From positions 1 through 64,000 of the forward strand of contig NZ_JAGGLL010000013.1 in the NCBI RefSeq assembly GCF_017874425.1: DNA of 64,000 nt. Reading direction: 5' to 3'. The notes under the pieces were generated by a model. It saw only the letters and a list, made by a program, of their open reading frames with translations. It was not told where the DNA came from and did not search any database. The stretch's first letter is position 1. The number at the start of each line of letters is the position of its first letter. Positions 54,951 to 63,699 of the stretch are shown here, piece after piece. This DNA is from Clostridium punense. Its GTDB lineage: Bacteria > Bacillota > Clostridia > Clostridiales > Clostridiaceae. The position numbers and the translations under genes were made by a program.

Positions 54951-56651
54951 GTGTTGAAAAGTAAAAAATTATTAGCAACTTTAATTGTTATGTCAATGGT
55001 ATCAACTACTTTGTTGGTTGGATGCAAAAAAGATGAAGTAAAAGAGACTAGTAAGGATAATAGTACATCGCAGGAAATAAAAATGGACAAGGAACAGTTC
55101 TTAAACATTGTTCTTGGTGCAGAACCTAAAACTTTAGATCAATCAAAATCTACAGATTCAGTAGCTTCTCAGGTGTTAACAAACACTCAGGAGGCTTTAA
55201 CAAGAATTACTGTGGACAAGGATGGAAAGGATAAGATAGTAGAAGGCGGAGCAAAGGAATGGAAACAGTCTGAAGATGGATTAAAGTGGACTTTCACCTT
55301 GAGAGATGCGAAGTGGAGTGATGGTAAACCAATTACAGCTAAAGATTATGTTTATGGAATTACTAGAACCCTAGATCAAAAAACTGGATCTCAATATGCT
55401 TTTCTATTATATCCTATAAAGAATGCTAATGAATTTAATACTGGTAAAGCAAAGGTTGAGGATTTAGGAATTAAGGCTGTTGATGACAAGACAATTGAGT
55501 TTACATTAAACTCACCTTGTGCATATTTCTTAGATTTAACATATTTTAAAGTTATGCAGCCCCAAAGAGAAGATATTTTGACACAGCATGGAGAGATGTA
55601 TGGAGCTGAAGCTAATACAATGGTGTTTTCCGGTCCTTTTATAATAAAAAATTGGGTTCACAATAACGCTGTTGAATTAGAAAAGAATCCGGAGTACTGG
55701 GATGCTAAAAATGTAAAATTAGAAAAAGTAACTATGAAAATTATAAAAGAAGAAACTTCAAGAATGAATGAACTTTACAATGGTTCTTTGGATAGTGCAG
55801 GAGTATCTAAGCAAGAGTGGATAGATAAATTCAATGGAACTGGAAAGTTCGATGTAAAAAAAGGATATGATGGTACAGGTTTTTATACACTTTTCAATCA
55901 AAAAAATAAGCTATTTAGTAATGAGAAGGTAAGAAAAGCCTTTATTATAGCAGAAGATAGAGAAGGAGTAGCAAAAACATTATATAGAGGGTTAGCAGAG
56001 CCAGCTTATGCTTGGTGTCCACCTGGAATACAGATAGATGGAAAAGACTTTAGGGATAAAGTTAATCATAATTTAGTAGAAGAGTTAAAGAAACAACATC
56101 CGGATGCAAAAGCTTTATTAGTTGAAGGATTAAAAGAGCTTGGATTAGATCCAGATCCATCAAAAATCAATATTAAGTATTTAGAGTCAGGTACAGATGC
56201 AAGAGCAAAAGAATTTGCTGAATTTGCTCAGCAAAACTACAAGAGTAAGCTTGGGATAAATGTTGAGTGTGAATATGTTGAATGGGCGGTTTTCCAAAAG
56301 AAAACAGAGCAATACGAGTTTGAAATTGCAGGTAGTGGATGGACTGGAGATTACAATGATCCAAACACATTCTTTGATTTATTTATTAGCAATGCTGGAA
56401 TAACTAATACAGGATGGACAAGTGAAAAGTATGATAACTTAATAAAAGATGCAGCTAAAACTACAGATATGGAGAAGCGAACTAACTTATTTAAGGATGC
56501 AGAAAGACTTCTTGTATATGAAGATGGTGTAATTTCACCTCGTATATGGAGATTTAAAAATACTTTTATAAGAAAATATGTTAAAAATTATGCAGCTCCG
56601 ACCTTTGGAACTATAGATTTAAAATACACTTATACTGAAGGTAGAGAATAA
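54951..56651 (+). CDS. Oligopeptide-binding lipoprotein (SBP family 5)
   Basis: A 566-residue extracellular solute-binding protein of the OppA/DppA type. Signal peptide with lipobox LVGC, lipidated Cys25, then a Glu/Lys/Ser linker. Family marks: LGAEPKTLDQSKSTDS, KWTFTLRDAKWSDGKPITAKDYVYGITR, FSGPFIIKNWVHNNAVELEKNPEYWDA and the C-terminal GSGWTGDYNDPNTFFDLF. It binds oligopeptides outside the membrane for an ABC importer, but no permease or ATPase gene is adjacent, so it is a stand-alone copy. Start GTG 54951 or the next-codon TTG 54954 (better spacing from AGAGGGGGA). The leader before it is about 240 bases. Confidence 0.93.
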   Translation: MLKSKKLLATLIVMSMVSTTLLVGCKKDEVKETSKDNSTSQEIKMDKEQFLNIVLGAEPKTLDQSKSTDSVASQVLTNTQEALTRITVDKDGKDKIVEGGAKEWKQSEDGLKWTFTLRDAKWSDGKPITAKDYVYGITRTLDQKTGSQYAFLLYPIKNANEFNTGKAKVEDLGIKAVDDKTIEFTLNSPCAYFLDLTYFKVMQPQREDILTQHGEMYGAEANTMVFSGPFIIKNWVHNNAVELEKNPEYWDAKNVKLEKVTMKIIKEETSRMNELYNGSLDSAGVSKQEWIDKFNGTGKFDVKKGYDGTGFYTLFNQKNKLFSNEKVRKAFIIAEDREGVAKTLYRGLAEPAYAWCPPGIQIDGKDFRDKVNHNLVEELKKQHPDAKALLVEGLKELGLDPDPSKINIKYLESGTDARAKEFAEFAQQNYKSKLGINVECEYVEWAVFQKKTEQYEFEIAGSGWTGDYNDPNTFFDLFISNAGITNTGWTSEKYDNLIKDAAKTTDMEKRTNLFKDAERLLVYEDGVISPRIWRFKNTFIRKYVKNYAAPTFGTIDLKYTYTEGRE

Positions 56652-56661
56652 TACAAAACAT

Positions 56662-56689
56662 AAAGCAGTGCTAAAGCACTGCTTTTATA
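56662..56689 (+). terminator. Intrinsic terminator after the peptide-binding gene
   Basis: AAAGCAGTGC (56662-56671) pairs perfectly with GCACTGCTTT (56676-56685), followed by TATAT-rich DNA. Confidence 0.85.
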
Positions 56690-56812
56690 TTTTAGGGTTT
56701 TTTTAGGTTATACCTGAGATTAGTAAAATATAACAAGAGAATTAAGTATCTCAGATAGTAGTAAGTTTGCAGTTGTTTCATAAATATCAAAGTGGCAGAA
56801 AAAAATATTTGA

Positions 56813-56850
56813 TGGAAATAAGTTGGAAATAACTTCTCTAATTTTGGAAA
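56813..56850 (+). promoter_or_regulatory. Triple TGGAAA direct repeat, candidate response-regulator site
   Basis: TGGAAA occurs at 56813, 56824 and 56845, i.e. with centre spacings of 11 and 21 bases (one and two helical turns). The same array with identical spacing precedes the sister gene at 58269. The third copy sits where a -35 element would be (TTGGAA, 17 bases, TATAAG). OmpR-family regulators bind phased direct repeats, and one is encoded just downstream. Confidence 0.6.
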
Positions 56851-56898
56851 AAACTCAATGATAATATATAAGTATACCAAATACAGGGAGTGATTATT

Positions 56899-57873
56899 TT
56901 GAAAAAGAAATCTCTATTCTTAGTAACATTAACAATATTATCTATGATAACACTATCAGCATGCGAAGATAAACAAAAGACCACTGTAATAGCAAATGAT
57001 ATTAAGCAAGAAACAGCACTGCAAGAGGATGAGGTTAAGAAAATTATTATGGATGGAACTAGTTTTTTAAGCGAGGGAAAATATGAAGATGCAAAAAGTA
57101 CTTTTGAAAAAGCTATTTCTATGGATAAAGCTAATAAAGGGGCCTATATAGAAATAAAAAATAAGTATATGGAAAAACAAAGATTAGATGATGCTTATGG
57201 AATTATCAAGACAGCAATAAACAACAATGTAGATACAGAAAATATGAAGGAAATTTTAAATGATATTAAATCAAAGTTTGAAATTATTAAACTTGATATA
57301 AATTTATATGAAAACAGTGAATATCAGCTGCCAACTAAAGTTAGAACAAAAATAAATAATGAAGATAAGGAATTAGATGTAGTGTGGAATAGTAATGTCA
57401 TAGATACAAGTAAAATAGGAAAAGTAAAATATGAAGGAAAGGTAGAACAGTATGATAGAAATGTGGAGTTAAATCTTAATATTATGGAAATTAAAAGGGA
57501 GAGAAAAACAGGATATATAAGCAAGGTATATGAACAAGGAGGAATAAGGTATATCACCATTGATGAAGTAGAATTCTATTTCAATGAAAAAAATAATAGA
57601 ATTGCGGATATAGAAGCTGCAAAAGACGGAGTTCAGGCCTATGAGGGAGTCTACTATATTAGAAACAATAATAAAACACTAAAAAATATTCAGATATCAC
57701 CAGAGGCAAAAATAACTCTTTGTGGATATAGATTTAATTTAGAAACTTTATATCAAAACCCAGTAAGTTATGAAAAGTTTAAAGAAATTAAACAACAACA
57801 AGAGCGCTTTTTATGTCATATAAATTTAGAAAATGATGTTATTATTAAAATTGAAGAGCAGTATGTGCCATAA
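56899..57873 (+). CDS. TPR/Ig-like lipoprotein, copy 1
   Basis: A 324-residue secreted lipoprotein. Signal peptide with lipobox LSAC (Cys22). Residues 45-110 form a TPR-like pair of helices (ALQEDEVKKIIMDGTSFL, EGKYEDAKSTFEKAISMDKANKGAYIEIK). About 125-200 is a bacterial Ig-like domain with the mark VVWNSNVIDTSKIGKVKYEG. The C-terminal third (about 205-324) has ITIDEVEFYF, GVYYIRNNN and SPEAKITLCG, a module seen in other Gram-positive lipoproteins of unknown role. TTG start at 56899, eight bases after GGGAG; the sister gene's ATG is at the same place. Roughly half to two thirds identical to the protein at 58356. Probably an envelope sensor or assembly factor; no function can be assigned. Confidence 0.82.
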   Translation: MKKKSLFLVTLTILSMITLSACEDKQKTTVIANDIKQETALQEDEVKKIIMDGTSFLSEGKYEDAKSTFEKAISMDKANKGAYIEIKNKYMEKQRLDDAYGIIKTAINNNVDTENMKEILNDIKSKFEIIKLDINLYENSEYQLPTKVRTKINNEDKELDVVWNSNVIDTSKIGKVKYEGKVEQYDRNVELNLNIMEIKRERKTGYISKVYEQGGIRYITIDEVEFYFNEKNNRIADIEAAKDGVQAYEGVYYIRNNNKTLKNIQISPEAKITLCGYRFNLETLYQNPVSYEKFKEIKQQQERFLCHINLENDVIIKIEEQYVP

Positions 57874-57907
57874 ATAACACCATAGAAAAACCTAACTTTA
57901 ATTTAAA

Positions 57908-57958
57908 TAAGGAACCAAATTTAGGAATCAGTGATATATGAACCTAGTTGGTTCCTTA
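57908..57958. repeat. 11-bp inverted repeat with long loop
   Basis: TAAGGAACCAA (57908-57918) and TTGGTTCCTTA (57948-57958) are perfectly complementary across a 29-base loop, just after the first lipoprotein gene. No T run follows; it may still act as terminator or RNA-processing element. Confidence 0.45.
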
Positions 57959-58116
57959 ACTTATTGCTAAATGAAGTTAATAAAACTTCACTAAAAAGCA
58001 TTGAAAGAATGTGTGAAATAGACATAAAGAGTTATGTATAGTAAATCAATTATTAATTTAGAAGTGATATAATATTAACAAGGATGATAATTATTCTAAG
58101 TATGTATAGGAAAGTG

Positions 58117-58166
58117 AACAGTTATTTCTTTAAAAGCGTAATTAACTTTTTAAAGAAATAACTGTT
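58117..58166. repeat. 19-bp perfect inverted repeat
   Basis: Bases 58117-58135 are fully complementary to 58148-58166 with a 12-base loop. It lies in the gap between the duplicated lipoprotein genes. It lacks a terminator-like T run, so its role (operator, cruciform, remnant of a small mobile repeat) is open. Confidence 0.6.
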
Positions 58167-58268
58167 GTAACTACTAGTTTTAGTGAGATTAAACTGTGAG
58201 TGTAAAATTTTTGAGCGTTTCAGGTAGGATATTAATCAAATAATAGAGAAATATATGAAATTATTTTG

Positions 58269-58306
58269 TGGAAACAAGTTGGAAACAAATTCACGAATTT
58301 TGGAAA
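58269..58306 (+). promoter_or_regulatory. Triple TGGAAA direct repeat before the second lipoprotein
   Basis: TGGAAA at 58269, 58280 and 58301: again spacings of 11 and 21 bases, identical to the array at 56813. The bases between are partly changed (for instance CAAGT for TAAGT), so the repeats are better conserved than their spacers. Confidence 0.6.
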
Positions 58307-58355
58307 AAATGTCATGGTATTATTTATACATACTAAATATAGGGAGTGGTTATCT

Positions 58356-59354
58356 ATGAGAAAAAAAGTTTTGATGCTAATAATTTTATTTACAACAGTT
58401 ATGTTAATCTTTTCAGCATGTGAAGAAAAGCAAAAGACCACTGTAATAACAAGTGATATAAGGCAGGAGACCACAATGCAGGAAGATGAAGTTAAAAAAG
58501 TTATTAAAGATGGGATTAACTTTTTAAATGAAGGAAAGTATGAGGATGCAAGAAGCGCTTTTGAAAAGGCAATTTCCATGGATAAAGCTAATAAAGGAGC
58601 ATACATAGAAATTAAAAACAAGTATATGGAAAAGGAAAGGCTAGACGATGCTTACTATATTATTAAGACAGCTATAAATAATAATGTGGATATTGAAAAC
58701 ATGAAGGAAATGTTAAATGATATAAAATCAAAATTTGAAGTTCTTAAGATTGACAAAAGTTTGTATGAAAATGGAGAATTTACTCTACCAACTAAAGTTA
58801 AAGTAAAGATAAACAATGAAGAGAAGGAAGTAGATGTAGTATGGAATAATAATACTGTTGATACTAGTAAAGTTGGACAAGTAAAGTATGAAGGAAAAAT
58901 AGAGCAGTATGACAGAGATGTAGAATTAAATCTTAATGTGATGGAATTTAAAAGAGAAAACAAAGTAGGTTATATAAGAAAAGTATACTACGAAGGTAAA
59001 AGTATGTATGTAACTGTTGATGAAGTTGAGTTTTATTCTAATAAAAACTCAGAGGATAGGACAGCAGAAACAGAAGCATTAAAAGATGGATATAATTTAG
59101 ATGTGGAAGAAGGAAGGAGATGGGATGGTTATTACATTAGAAATAAAAGCAAAAATGTAGAAACTTATGAAGTGTCATCTCAAGCTAGAATATCTCTATG
59201 TGGACATAGATATGAACTAGAAACATTATACCAACAACCAGTAAGTTTTGAAGAGTTAAAAATACAAATGCAAAAAAGTGAAGTTGGAATTTTGTGCCAC
59301 ATTTATTTAGAAAATGGTGTCATATTAAAGAGTGAAGAACAATTTATACCTTAA
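58356..59354 (+). CDS. TPR/Ig-like lipoprotein, copy 2
   Basis: A 332-residue sister of the protein at 56899: signal peptide with FSAC lipobox (Cys22), TPR-like helices (EDEVKKVIKDGINFL, EGKYEDARSAFEKAISMDKANKGAYIEIK almost identical), Ig-like domain (VVWNNNTVDTSKVGQVKYEG) and the C-terminal module (VTVDEVEFYS, GYYIRNKSK, SSQARISLCGHRYELETLY), which has a six- to eight-residue insertion. ATG 58356 behind GGGAG; the open frame reaches 30 codons upstream, but that part covers the promoter. It is followed after 198 bases by a response regulator and histidine kinase, suggesting that the lipoproteins are regulated by, or signal to, that system (inference). Confidence 0.82.
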   Translation: MRKKVLMLIILFTTVMLIFSACEEKQKTTVITSDIRQETTMQEDEVKKVIKDGINFLNEGKYEDARSAFEKAISMDKANKGAYIEIKNKYMEKERLDDAYYIIKTAINNNVDIENMKEMLNDIKSKFEVLKIDKSLYENGEFTLPTKVKVKINNEEKEVDVVWNNNTVDTSKVGQVKYEGKIEQYDRDVELNLNVMEFKRENKVGYIRKVYYEGKSMYVTVDEVEFYSNKNSEDRTAETEALKDGYNLDVEEGRRWDGYYIRNKSKNVETYEVSSQARISLCGHRYELETLYQQPVSFEELKIQMQKSEVGILCHIYLENGVILKSEEQFIP

Positions 59355-59552
59355 AATATGGAATGATAGTAAGACTATAAGAATAAGCTAAAATAAAAGT
59401 AAAAATTTATAGTACTGCTAAAGTTGATAAGTAAATTTATTTTTACTAGTATCCATGTGAGCAAAGGAAAGCAAGTTAAACATTAGTGATTGAAGAGTAC
59501 TATATTAACTTGAAAATGAACTATATAAAAGTTAGGGGTAAGGGGATTTATT

Positions 59553-60236
59553 ATGGAGTTTAAAGTTTTAGTAGTTGAAGATGAAATATCAATTAATGAT
59601 ATTTTAGTATCAGCCTTAAGAGCTGATGGATACACAGTTAAGGGGGTATTTACTGCAAAAGATGCCAAGAATGCCTTAGATTTTTTCAAACCAGATTTAG
59701 TTTTGCTAGATATAAATTTGCCTGATGATAACGGTTTTGAATTATGTAGATATATAAATGATAAAAGACCAATTCCTGTAATTATGCTTACAGCAAGAAA
59801 TGATATTGTGGATAAAATACTAGGGTTAGAGTTAGGAGCAGATGATTACATTACTAAACCCTTTCACATTAAAGAAGTACTTACTAGAGTTAAGGTTGCC
59901 ATGAGAAGGGTTAATAAGTACAAGGAACATGCAGAACAACTTTATATTGAAATTAATAGGTTTATAAAGGTTAATTTAGATGGTAGAAATGTTATTAGGG
60001 ATGGAGAGGAAGTTAAATTAAAGCCAAAGGAGTACGAACTCCTAGAATTCTTTATTAAAAATAGAAATAAAGTTTTCACTAGAGAAGATTTGTTAGACTT
60101 AGTTTGGGGTATGGATTATGATGGAGAAATTAGGACAGTGGATGTACATGTAAGAAGACTAAGGAGCAAACTAGATAAAGAAGGGTTACCATCTATCATT
60201 GATACTGTTTTTGGAACAGGCTACGTGATGAGGTAA
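59553..60236 (+). CDS. OmpR-family response regulator
   Basis: A 227-residue regulator: receiver with E9-D10 pocket, phosphoacceptor Asp53 (LLDINLP) and Lys in ITKPF; winged-helix output domain (about 125-227) with LKPKEYELLEFF, VDVHVRRLRSKLD and FGTGYVMR. ATG behind AAGGGGA. It stands five bases before its histidine kinase. The helically phased TGGAAA repeats in front of both lipoprotein genes are its best candidate targets. Confidence 0.93.
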   Translation: MEFKVLVVEDEISINDILVSALRADGYTVKGVFTAKDAKNALDFFKPDLVLLDINLPDDNGFELCRYINDKRPIPVIMLTARNDIVDKILGLELGADDYITKPFHIKEVLTRVKVAMRRVNKYKEHAEQLYIEINRFIKVNLDGRNVIRDGEEVKLKPKEYELLEFFIKNRNKVFTREDLLDLVWGMDYDGEIRTVDVHVRRLRSKLDKEGLPSIIDTVFGTGYVMR

Positions 60237-60241
60237 TTTCA

Positions 60242-61672
60242 ATGAAAATAAGAAATAAATTTATAAGTGGACTGATTTTTATATTAATTGTGTCTGTAAT
60301 CATAATGAATGTTGCAATTACTAAAATATTAAAAGTGAATATGGAAAGTGGAATAAATAATTCATTAAAGCAAGTGATGAATAGTACCCATGAATATATA
60401 AGATACAAACTTTTAACCAATACTTCAAAGAATAAAGAGGAGTCCTTAATTGAAGAAGGAAGCTATATTGTAAAATACATTGCACTAAATTACCAATGTA
60501 CTGTAGACATTACAGATATGCAGGGAGAATTAATAGTAGGTAATATGGAAGAGGAATCTAAAAGTGTTGTAAAAAACAGCAATACAATGGCTATGGAAGG
60601 TAAGGGTATTGTAGATTTAAATTATAAGAATGGTGGAATTAATGCTGCTTTAACTTATCCCATATTTATTAATGATAATTATATTGGCATTGTGAATATA
60701 GCAAAGAATTTTGATTCTGAATATATCACATATAGGAACACTATGGAGCTTATAAATATCATTGAAGGGGGAATATTTGCAGCAATATTCATATTTTTAT
60801 TTTTGATGACAACTAAAATTACTAAACCAATTACGGCTTTAACTAATGCTATCATAAAACTTGGAAATGGGGATTATGATGTTCCGATAAATCAACATGG
60901 AAAAGATGAAGTTGCCATATTAGCACGAGAATTCATAAATATGAAGGATAAAATTAGAGAACAAATTGAAACTATAGAAAATGAAAAGGATAAGGTTTAT
61001 AAACTTGAAAAAGGAAGAAGAGAATTTTTTAACAGCGTAACTCATGAGTTAAAAACTCCACTAACAGCTATTTCAGGTTATGCTGAATTGTTACTTACTG
61101 GAATGGTGGAGGACAAAGCCTTTGATAAAAGAGCTATAGAAAGAATATACTCTGAAAGTGATAGACTTCATAAGCTAGTTTTAGAGCTTATAGAGGTATC
61201 TAAGGGTTTGTATGTGGTCAAAGAGGAAGTCAAAGAAGTAGACATGAAAAAGCTTATTACGCAAAGCTGTAATGATATGAGTATTAAAGCAAGCAAGTAT
61301 TCCTTAACAATAGTGCAAAATATAAACCAAGGTGTTATAAGGGCACAGGAGGATAGGATTAGGCAGGTGATGATTAATCTTATTGACAATGCCATTAAGT
61401 ATTCTGTTAATGGTAAGGAGATTTATGTAAACTCCTATCGGGTACAAGATAAATATTATGTTGAAGTAATAAACCACAGTAATCCAATTCCAGAGGAGAT
61501 CTTTAACAGCATATTTGAACCTTTTGTAAAACTTAATGAAGTTAATAATAAGGAGAGTAGGGGGTTAGGCTTATATTTATGTAATGAGATTGTAAAAGAA
61601 CATGGTGGAGAGATAATTGTTGAAAATGGAGAGTTAGTAAAGGTTAGGGTTACCTTAACTGACAGTATTTAA
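60242..61672 (+). CDS. Membrane sensor histidine kinase
   Basis: A 476-residue kinase: membrane helix 1 (about 9-28), extracytoplasmic sensor (29-165) with the PAS/Cache-like QCTVDITDMQGELIVG, helix 2 (about 170-190), HAMP (190-245), HisKA with His268 in SVTHELKTPL and an ATPase domain with NLIDNAIKYS, EPFVKLNE and GLGLYLCNEIV. The G1 box is less typical (NHSNPIPEE instead of DxGxGI), so ATP binding may be somewhat altered. The gene starts five bases after the response regulator stop and has its ribosome site (GATGAGG) inside that gene. Cognate kinase of that regulator. Confidence 0.92.
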   Translation: MKIRNKFISGLIFILIVSVIIMNVAITKILKVNMESGINNSLKQVMNSTHEYIRYKLLTNTSKNKEESLIEEGSYIVKYIALNYQCTVDITDMQGELIVGNMEEESKSVVKNSNTMAMEGKGIVDLNYKNGGINAALTYPIFINDNYIGIVNIAKNFDSEYITYRNTMELINIIEGGIFAAIFIFLFLMTTKITKPITALTNAIIKLGNGDYDVPINQHGKDEVAILAREFINMKDKIREQIETIENEKDKVYKLEKGRREFFNSVTHELKTPLTAISGYAELLLTGMVEDKAFDKRAIERIYSESDRLHKLVLELIEVSKGLYVVKEEVKEVDMKKLITQSCNDMSIKASKYSLTIVQNINQGVIRAQEDRIRQVMINLIDNAIKYSVNGKEIYVNSYRVQDKYYVEVINHSNPIPEEIFNSIFEPFVKLNEVNNKESRGLGLYLCNEIVKEHGGEIIVENGELVKVRVTLTDSI

Positions 61673-61785
61673 TTTTATAAGAAATAAGTTGACTTAATTA
61701 AGACTTTGAGAAGGTTAGGAAAGAGATTCATGGATTTTATATGGTATAATAAAGTAATAAATACTTTTATTTATGGGGGCATGGT

Positions 61786-62487
61786 ATGAGAACTGTTGAA
61801 ATAGCGGTAGAAAATAAATCAACTAAAATAAGAAGAGTTCTATTTATTATTTTAGTGTGCTGTGTAATTATGGGAATTGTTGATGCAGTCATAAGACCAG
61901 GCTATGCTATAAAATCAATAATTAAAATTTTCTTATTTCTAGGATGTCCATTAATTTATTCTGGTTATGATAAGGAAATATATTTGAAGCAGCTATTTTC
62001 CATCCATAAGAATAGTTTGATTAAGCCATTACTTTTAGGTGTTGGAGTATTTCTTGTAATATTAGCAGCATACTTTTTTCTGAAAAACATTTTAGATTTT
62101 TCTAAAATAACTTCTTCATTAGAAAGCAATGTAGGTGTAAGTAAAGACAACTTTGTTTCTGTTTCTCTCTATATATCTTTCATAAATTCTATGTTAGAAG
62201 AATTCTTTTTTCGTGGTTTTGCATTTTTATCTTTAAAAAGATATACTTCTAGATTTTTTTCTTACAGTATAAGTTCCATAGCTTTTGCCTTATATCATGT
62301 TTCAATGATGATTGGGTGGTTTTCTATAGCTACCTTATTGTTAATAATTATAGGACTTATAGTAGGTGGAATAATATTTAACTTCTTGAATGAAAGAAAT
62401 AAAAATATATATTCATCTTGGATGGTTCACATGTTTGCTAACTTTGCAATTAATACAGTGGGATTTATTTTGTTTGGATTAATCTAA
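61786..62487 (+). CDS. CPBP intramembrane metalloprotease-family protein
   Basis: A 233-residue protein with about six to eight membrane helices and the three CPBP (Abi) motifs: E138-E139-x3-R143 in MLEEFFFRGF, His171 in FALYHVSM and H215-x3-N219 in WMVHMFANF. Such proteins are Rce1-like membrane proteases, often tied to bacteriocin self-immunity or prenyl-protein processing. No bacteriocin gene is recognisable nearby. ATG behind GGGGGCA. Monocistronic; a strong terminator follows. Confidence 0.88.
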   Translation: MRTVEIAVENKSTKIRRVLFIILVCCVIMGIVDAVIRPGYAIKSIIKIFLFLGCPLIYSGYDKEIYLKQLFSIHKNSLIKPLLLGVGVFLVILAAYFFLKNILDFSKITSSLESNVGVSKDNFVSVSLYISFINSMLEEFFFRGFAFLSLKRYTSRFFSYSISSIAFALYHVSMMIGWFSIATLLLIIIGLIVGGIIFNFLNERNKNIYSSWMVHMFANFAINTVGFILFGLI

Positions 62488-62600
62488 ACAAAAAATCCAT
62501 AGCATAGTTAACTAGTTTAAAGAATCACTTGTAGTGTATAGCTAAAAAGACTCATTAAGTGAATAATTATATTGAAATGCAAAAAACAGTTGATTTATAA

Positions 62601-62646
62601 GGACCAGGTTCATAGTATGTGTGCGCTATGAACCTGGCCCTTTTTT
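62601..62646 (+). terminator. Strong intrinsic terminator after the CPBP gene
   Basis: A 15-base stem with one A-C mismatch (62601-62615 with 62626-62640) and six T after it, reading on the plus strand. It also separates the convergent AraC gene. Confidence 0.9.
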
Positions 62647-62707
62647 AGGTTATAAAATAAATAATGTTGCTATAGCCACTTAAGTTGATACCATCAAATT
62701 TATAATT

Positions 62708-63571
62708 TTACTCATTATATTTACAATATTGCTTAGGGGATAAATTAAATTCTTTTTTAAAGGTTCTTACAAAAGTAGAGTAATCTCCAAAGCCGCATAG
62801 GGAACAAACCTCACCAGCTTGAAGTCCACTTCTAAGAACTTCAGCTGCACGTATAACTCTTTTTTTCTGTATATAGTTATGTAAGGTGTAGCCAGTTTCT
62901 TGTTTAAATAGATGCATCAAATAATATTTGTTTAGGTAAAACTTTTCAGAAATTACATCTATGGACAAATCCTCCTGTAGATTTAAATTTATAAAACTTA
63001 AAATGTTTTCTATTCTAGGATCATATTTAATATCTTCAATACTTTCACCAAAACTTGTTTCCAGAAATAATCTGTTTATCTTCACCATTAGCTGAAGAAA
63101 TAATGCATTTTTTAAAATATAACTGCCAAAAGCTTTGTCTTTAATTGACTCTTCTAGGTCAGAAAGATTTTGTTTAAGTGAAGTTATATTCATTCTATTT
63201 AATCTAATTAGATTAAGTTTTTTTTCAGTTGCCAATTGAAAACAATTCAAAAGATTACAATTATCTTTATTATGTTCTTCTAAAAACAAAGGATTTAACC
63301 ATAATATTATTCTTTCATAGGGAGTGGTAGAACTTATTATTGGTAAATGGAGGTCATTTTTTCCTACTAAAAGAATATCCCAAGGCTTAAGAGTATAAGA
63401 TTTTCCTTCAATTATGTAAGTAACCTGACCAGAAATAAAAATAATTATTTTATTAAAATCATGGTAGTGAGTTTCAAATTCATTTTTCTTTTGATCTTTT
63501 AGGTTGAAAAAGTGAAAATCCTCATTTAGGTATCCTTTTTTCACTTTTTCAGTAGAAATACTTTTATTCAT
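62708..63571 (-). CDS. AraC-family regulator with cupin sensor
   Basis: A 287-residue regulator: N-terminal cupin barrel (about 15-110; HYHDFNKIIIFISGQVTYIIEGKSYTLKPWDILLV) and a C-terminal double-HTH AraC domain (about 185-287; LSIDVISEKFYLNKYYLMHLFKQETG and GEVCSLCGFGDYSTFVRTFKKEFNLSPKQY). ATG behind GAGGTG on the minus strand. Divergent from the symporter gene with 128 bases between, so that gene is the natural target; the ligand could be the transported substrate (inference). Confidence 0.93.
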   Translation of the reverse strand: MNKSISTEKVKKGYLNEDFHFFNLKDQKKNEFETHYHDFNKIIIFISGQVTYIIEGKSYTLKPWDILLVGKNDLHLPIISSTTPYERIILWLNPLFLEEHNKDNCNLLNCFQLATEKKLNLIRLNRMNITSLKQNLSDLEESIKDKAFGSYILKNALFLQLMVKINRLFLETSFGESIEDIKYDPRIENILSFINLNLQEDLSIDVISEKFYLNKYYLMHLFKQETGYTLHNYIQKKRVIRAAEVLRSGLQAGEVCSLCGFGDYSTFVRTFKKEFNLSPKQYCKYNE

Positions 63572-63699
63572 ATTATCACCTCAAACTATATATTAATTAT
63601 AGCACTTTATGCAATAAATTAAACACTAGTTACAATAAAAATTGTATTTAAAGCTACTATAATAGTTAATATAGATGAATTTTTAGGAGTTGAGTATAT

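Larger units (their letters stand above)
56813..59354 (+). repeat. Tandem duplication of promoter plus lipoprotein gene
   Basis: The unit 56813-57873 (triple TGGAAA, promoter, GGGAGTG ribosome site, lipoprotein gene) is repeated in diverged form at 58269-59354. Gene order and orientation are the same, and the copies differ at the C-terminal domain and in the intergenic spacer. Confidence 0.8.

Noticed and set aside
61786-62487. CPBP protein considered as bacteriocin immunity
   Set aside because: No small double-glycine or leader-type peptide gene and no bacteriocin exporter is adjacent; the ABC exporter at 39 kb is unlinked.
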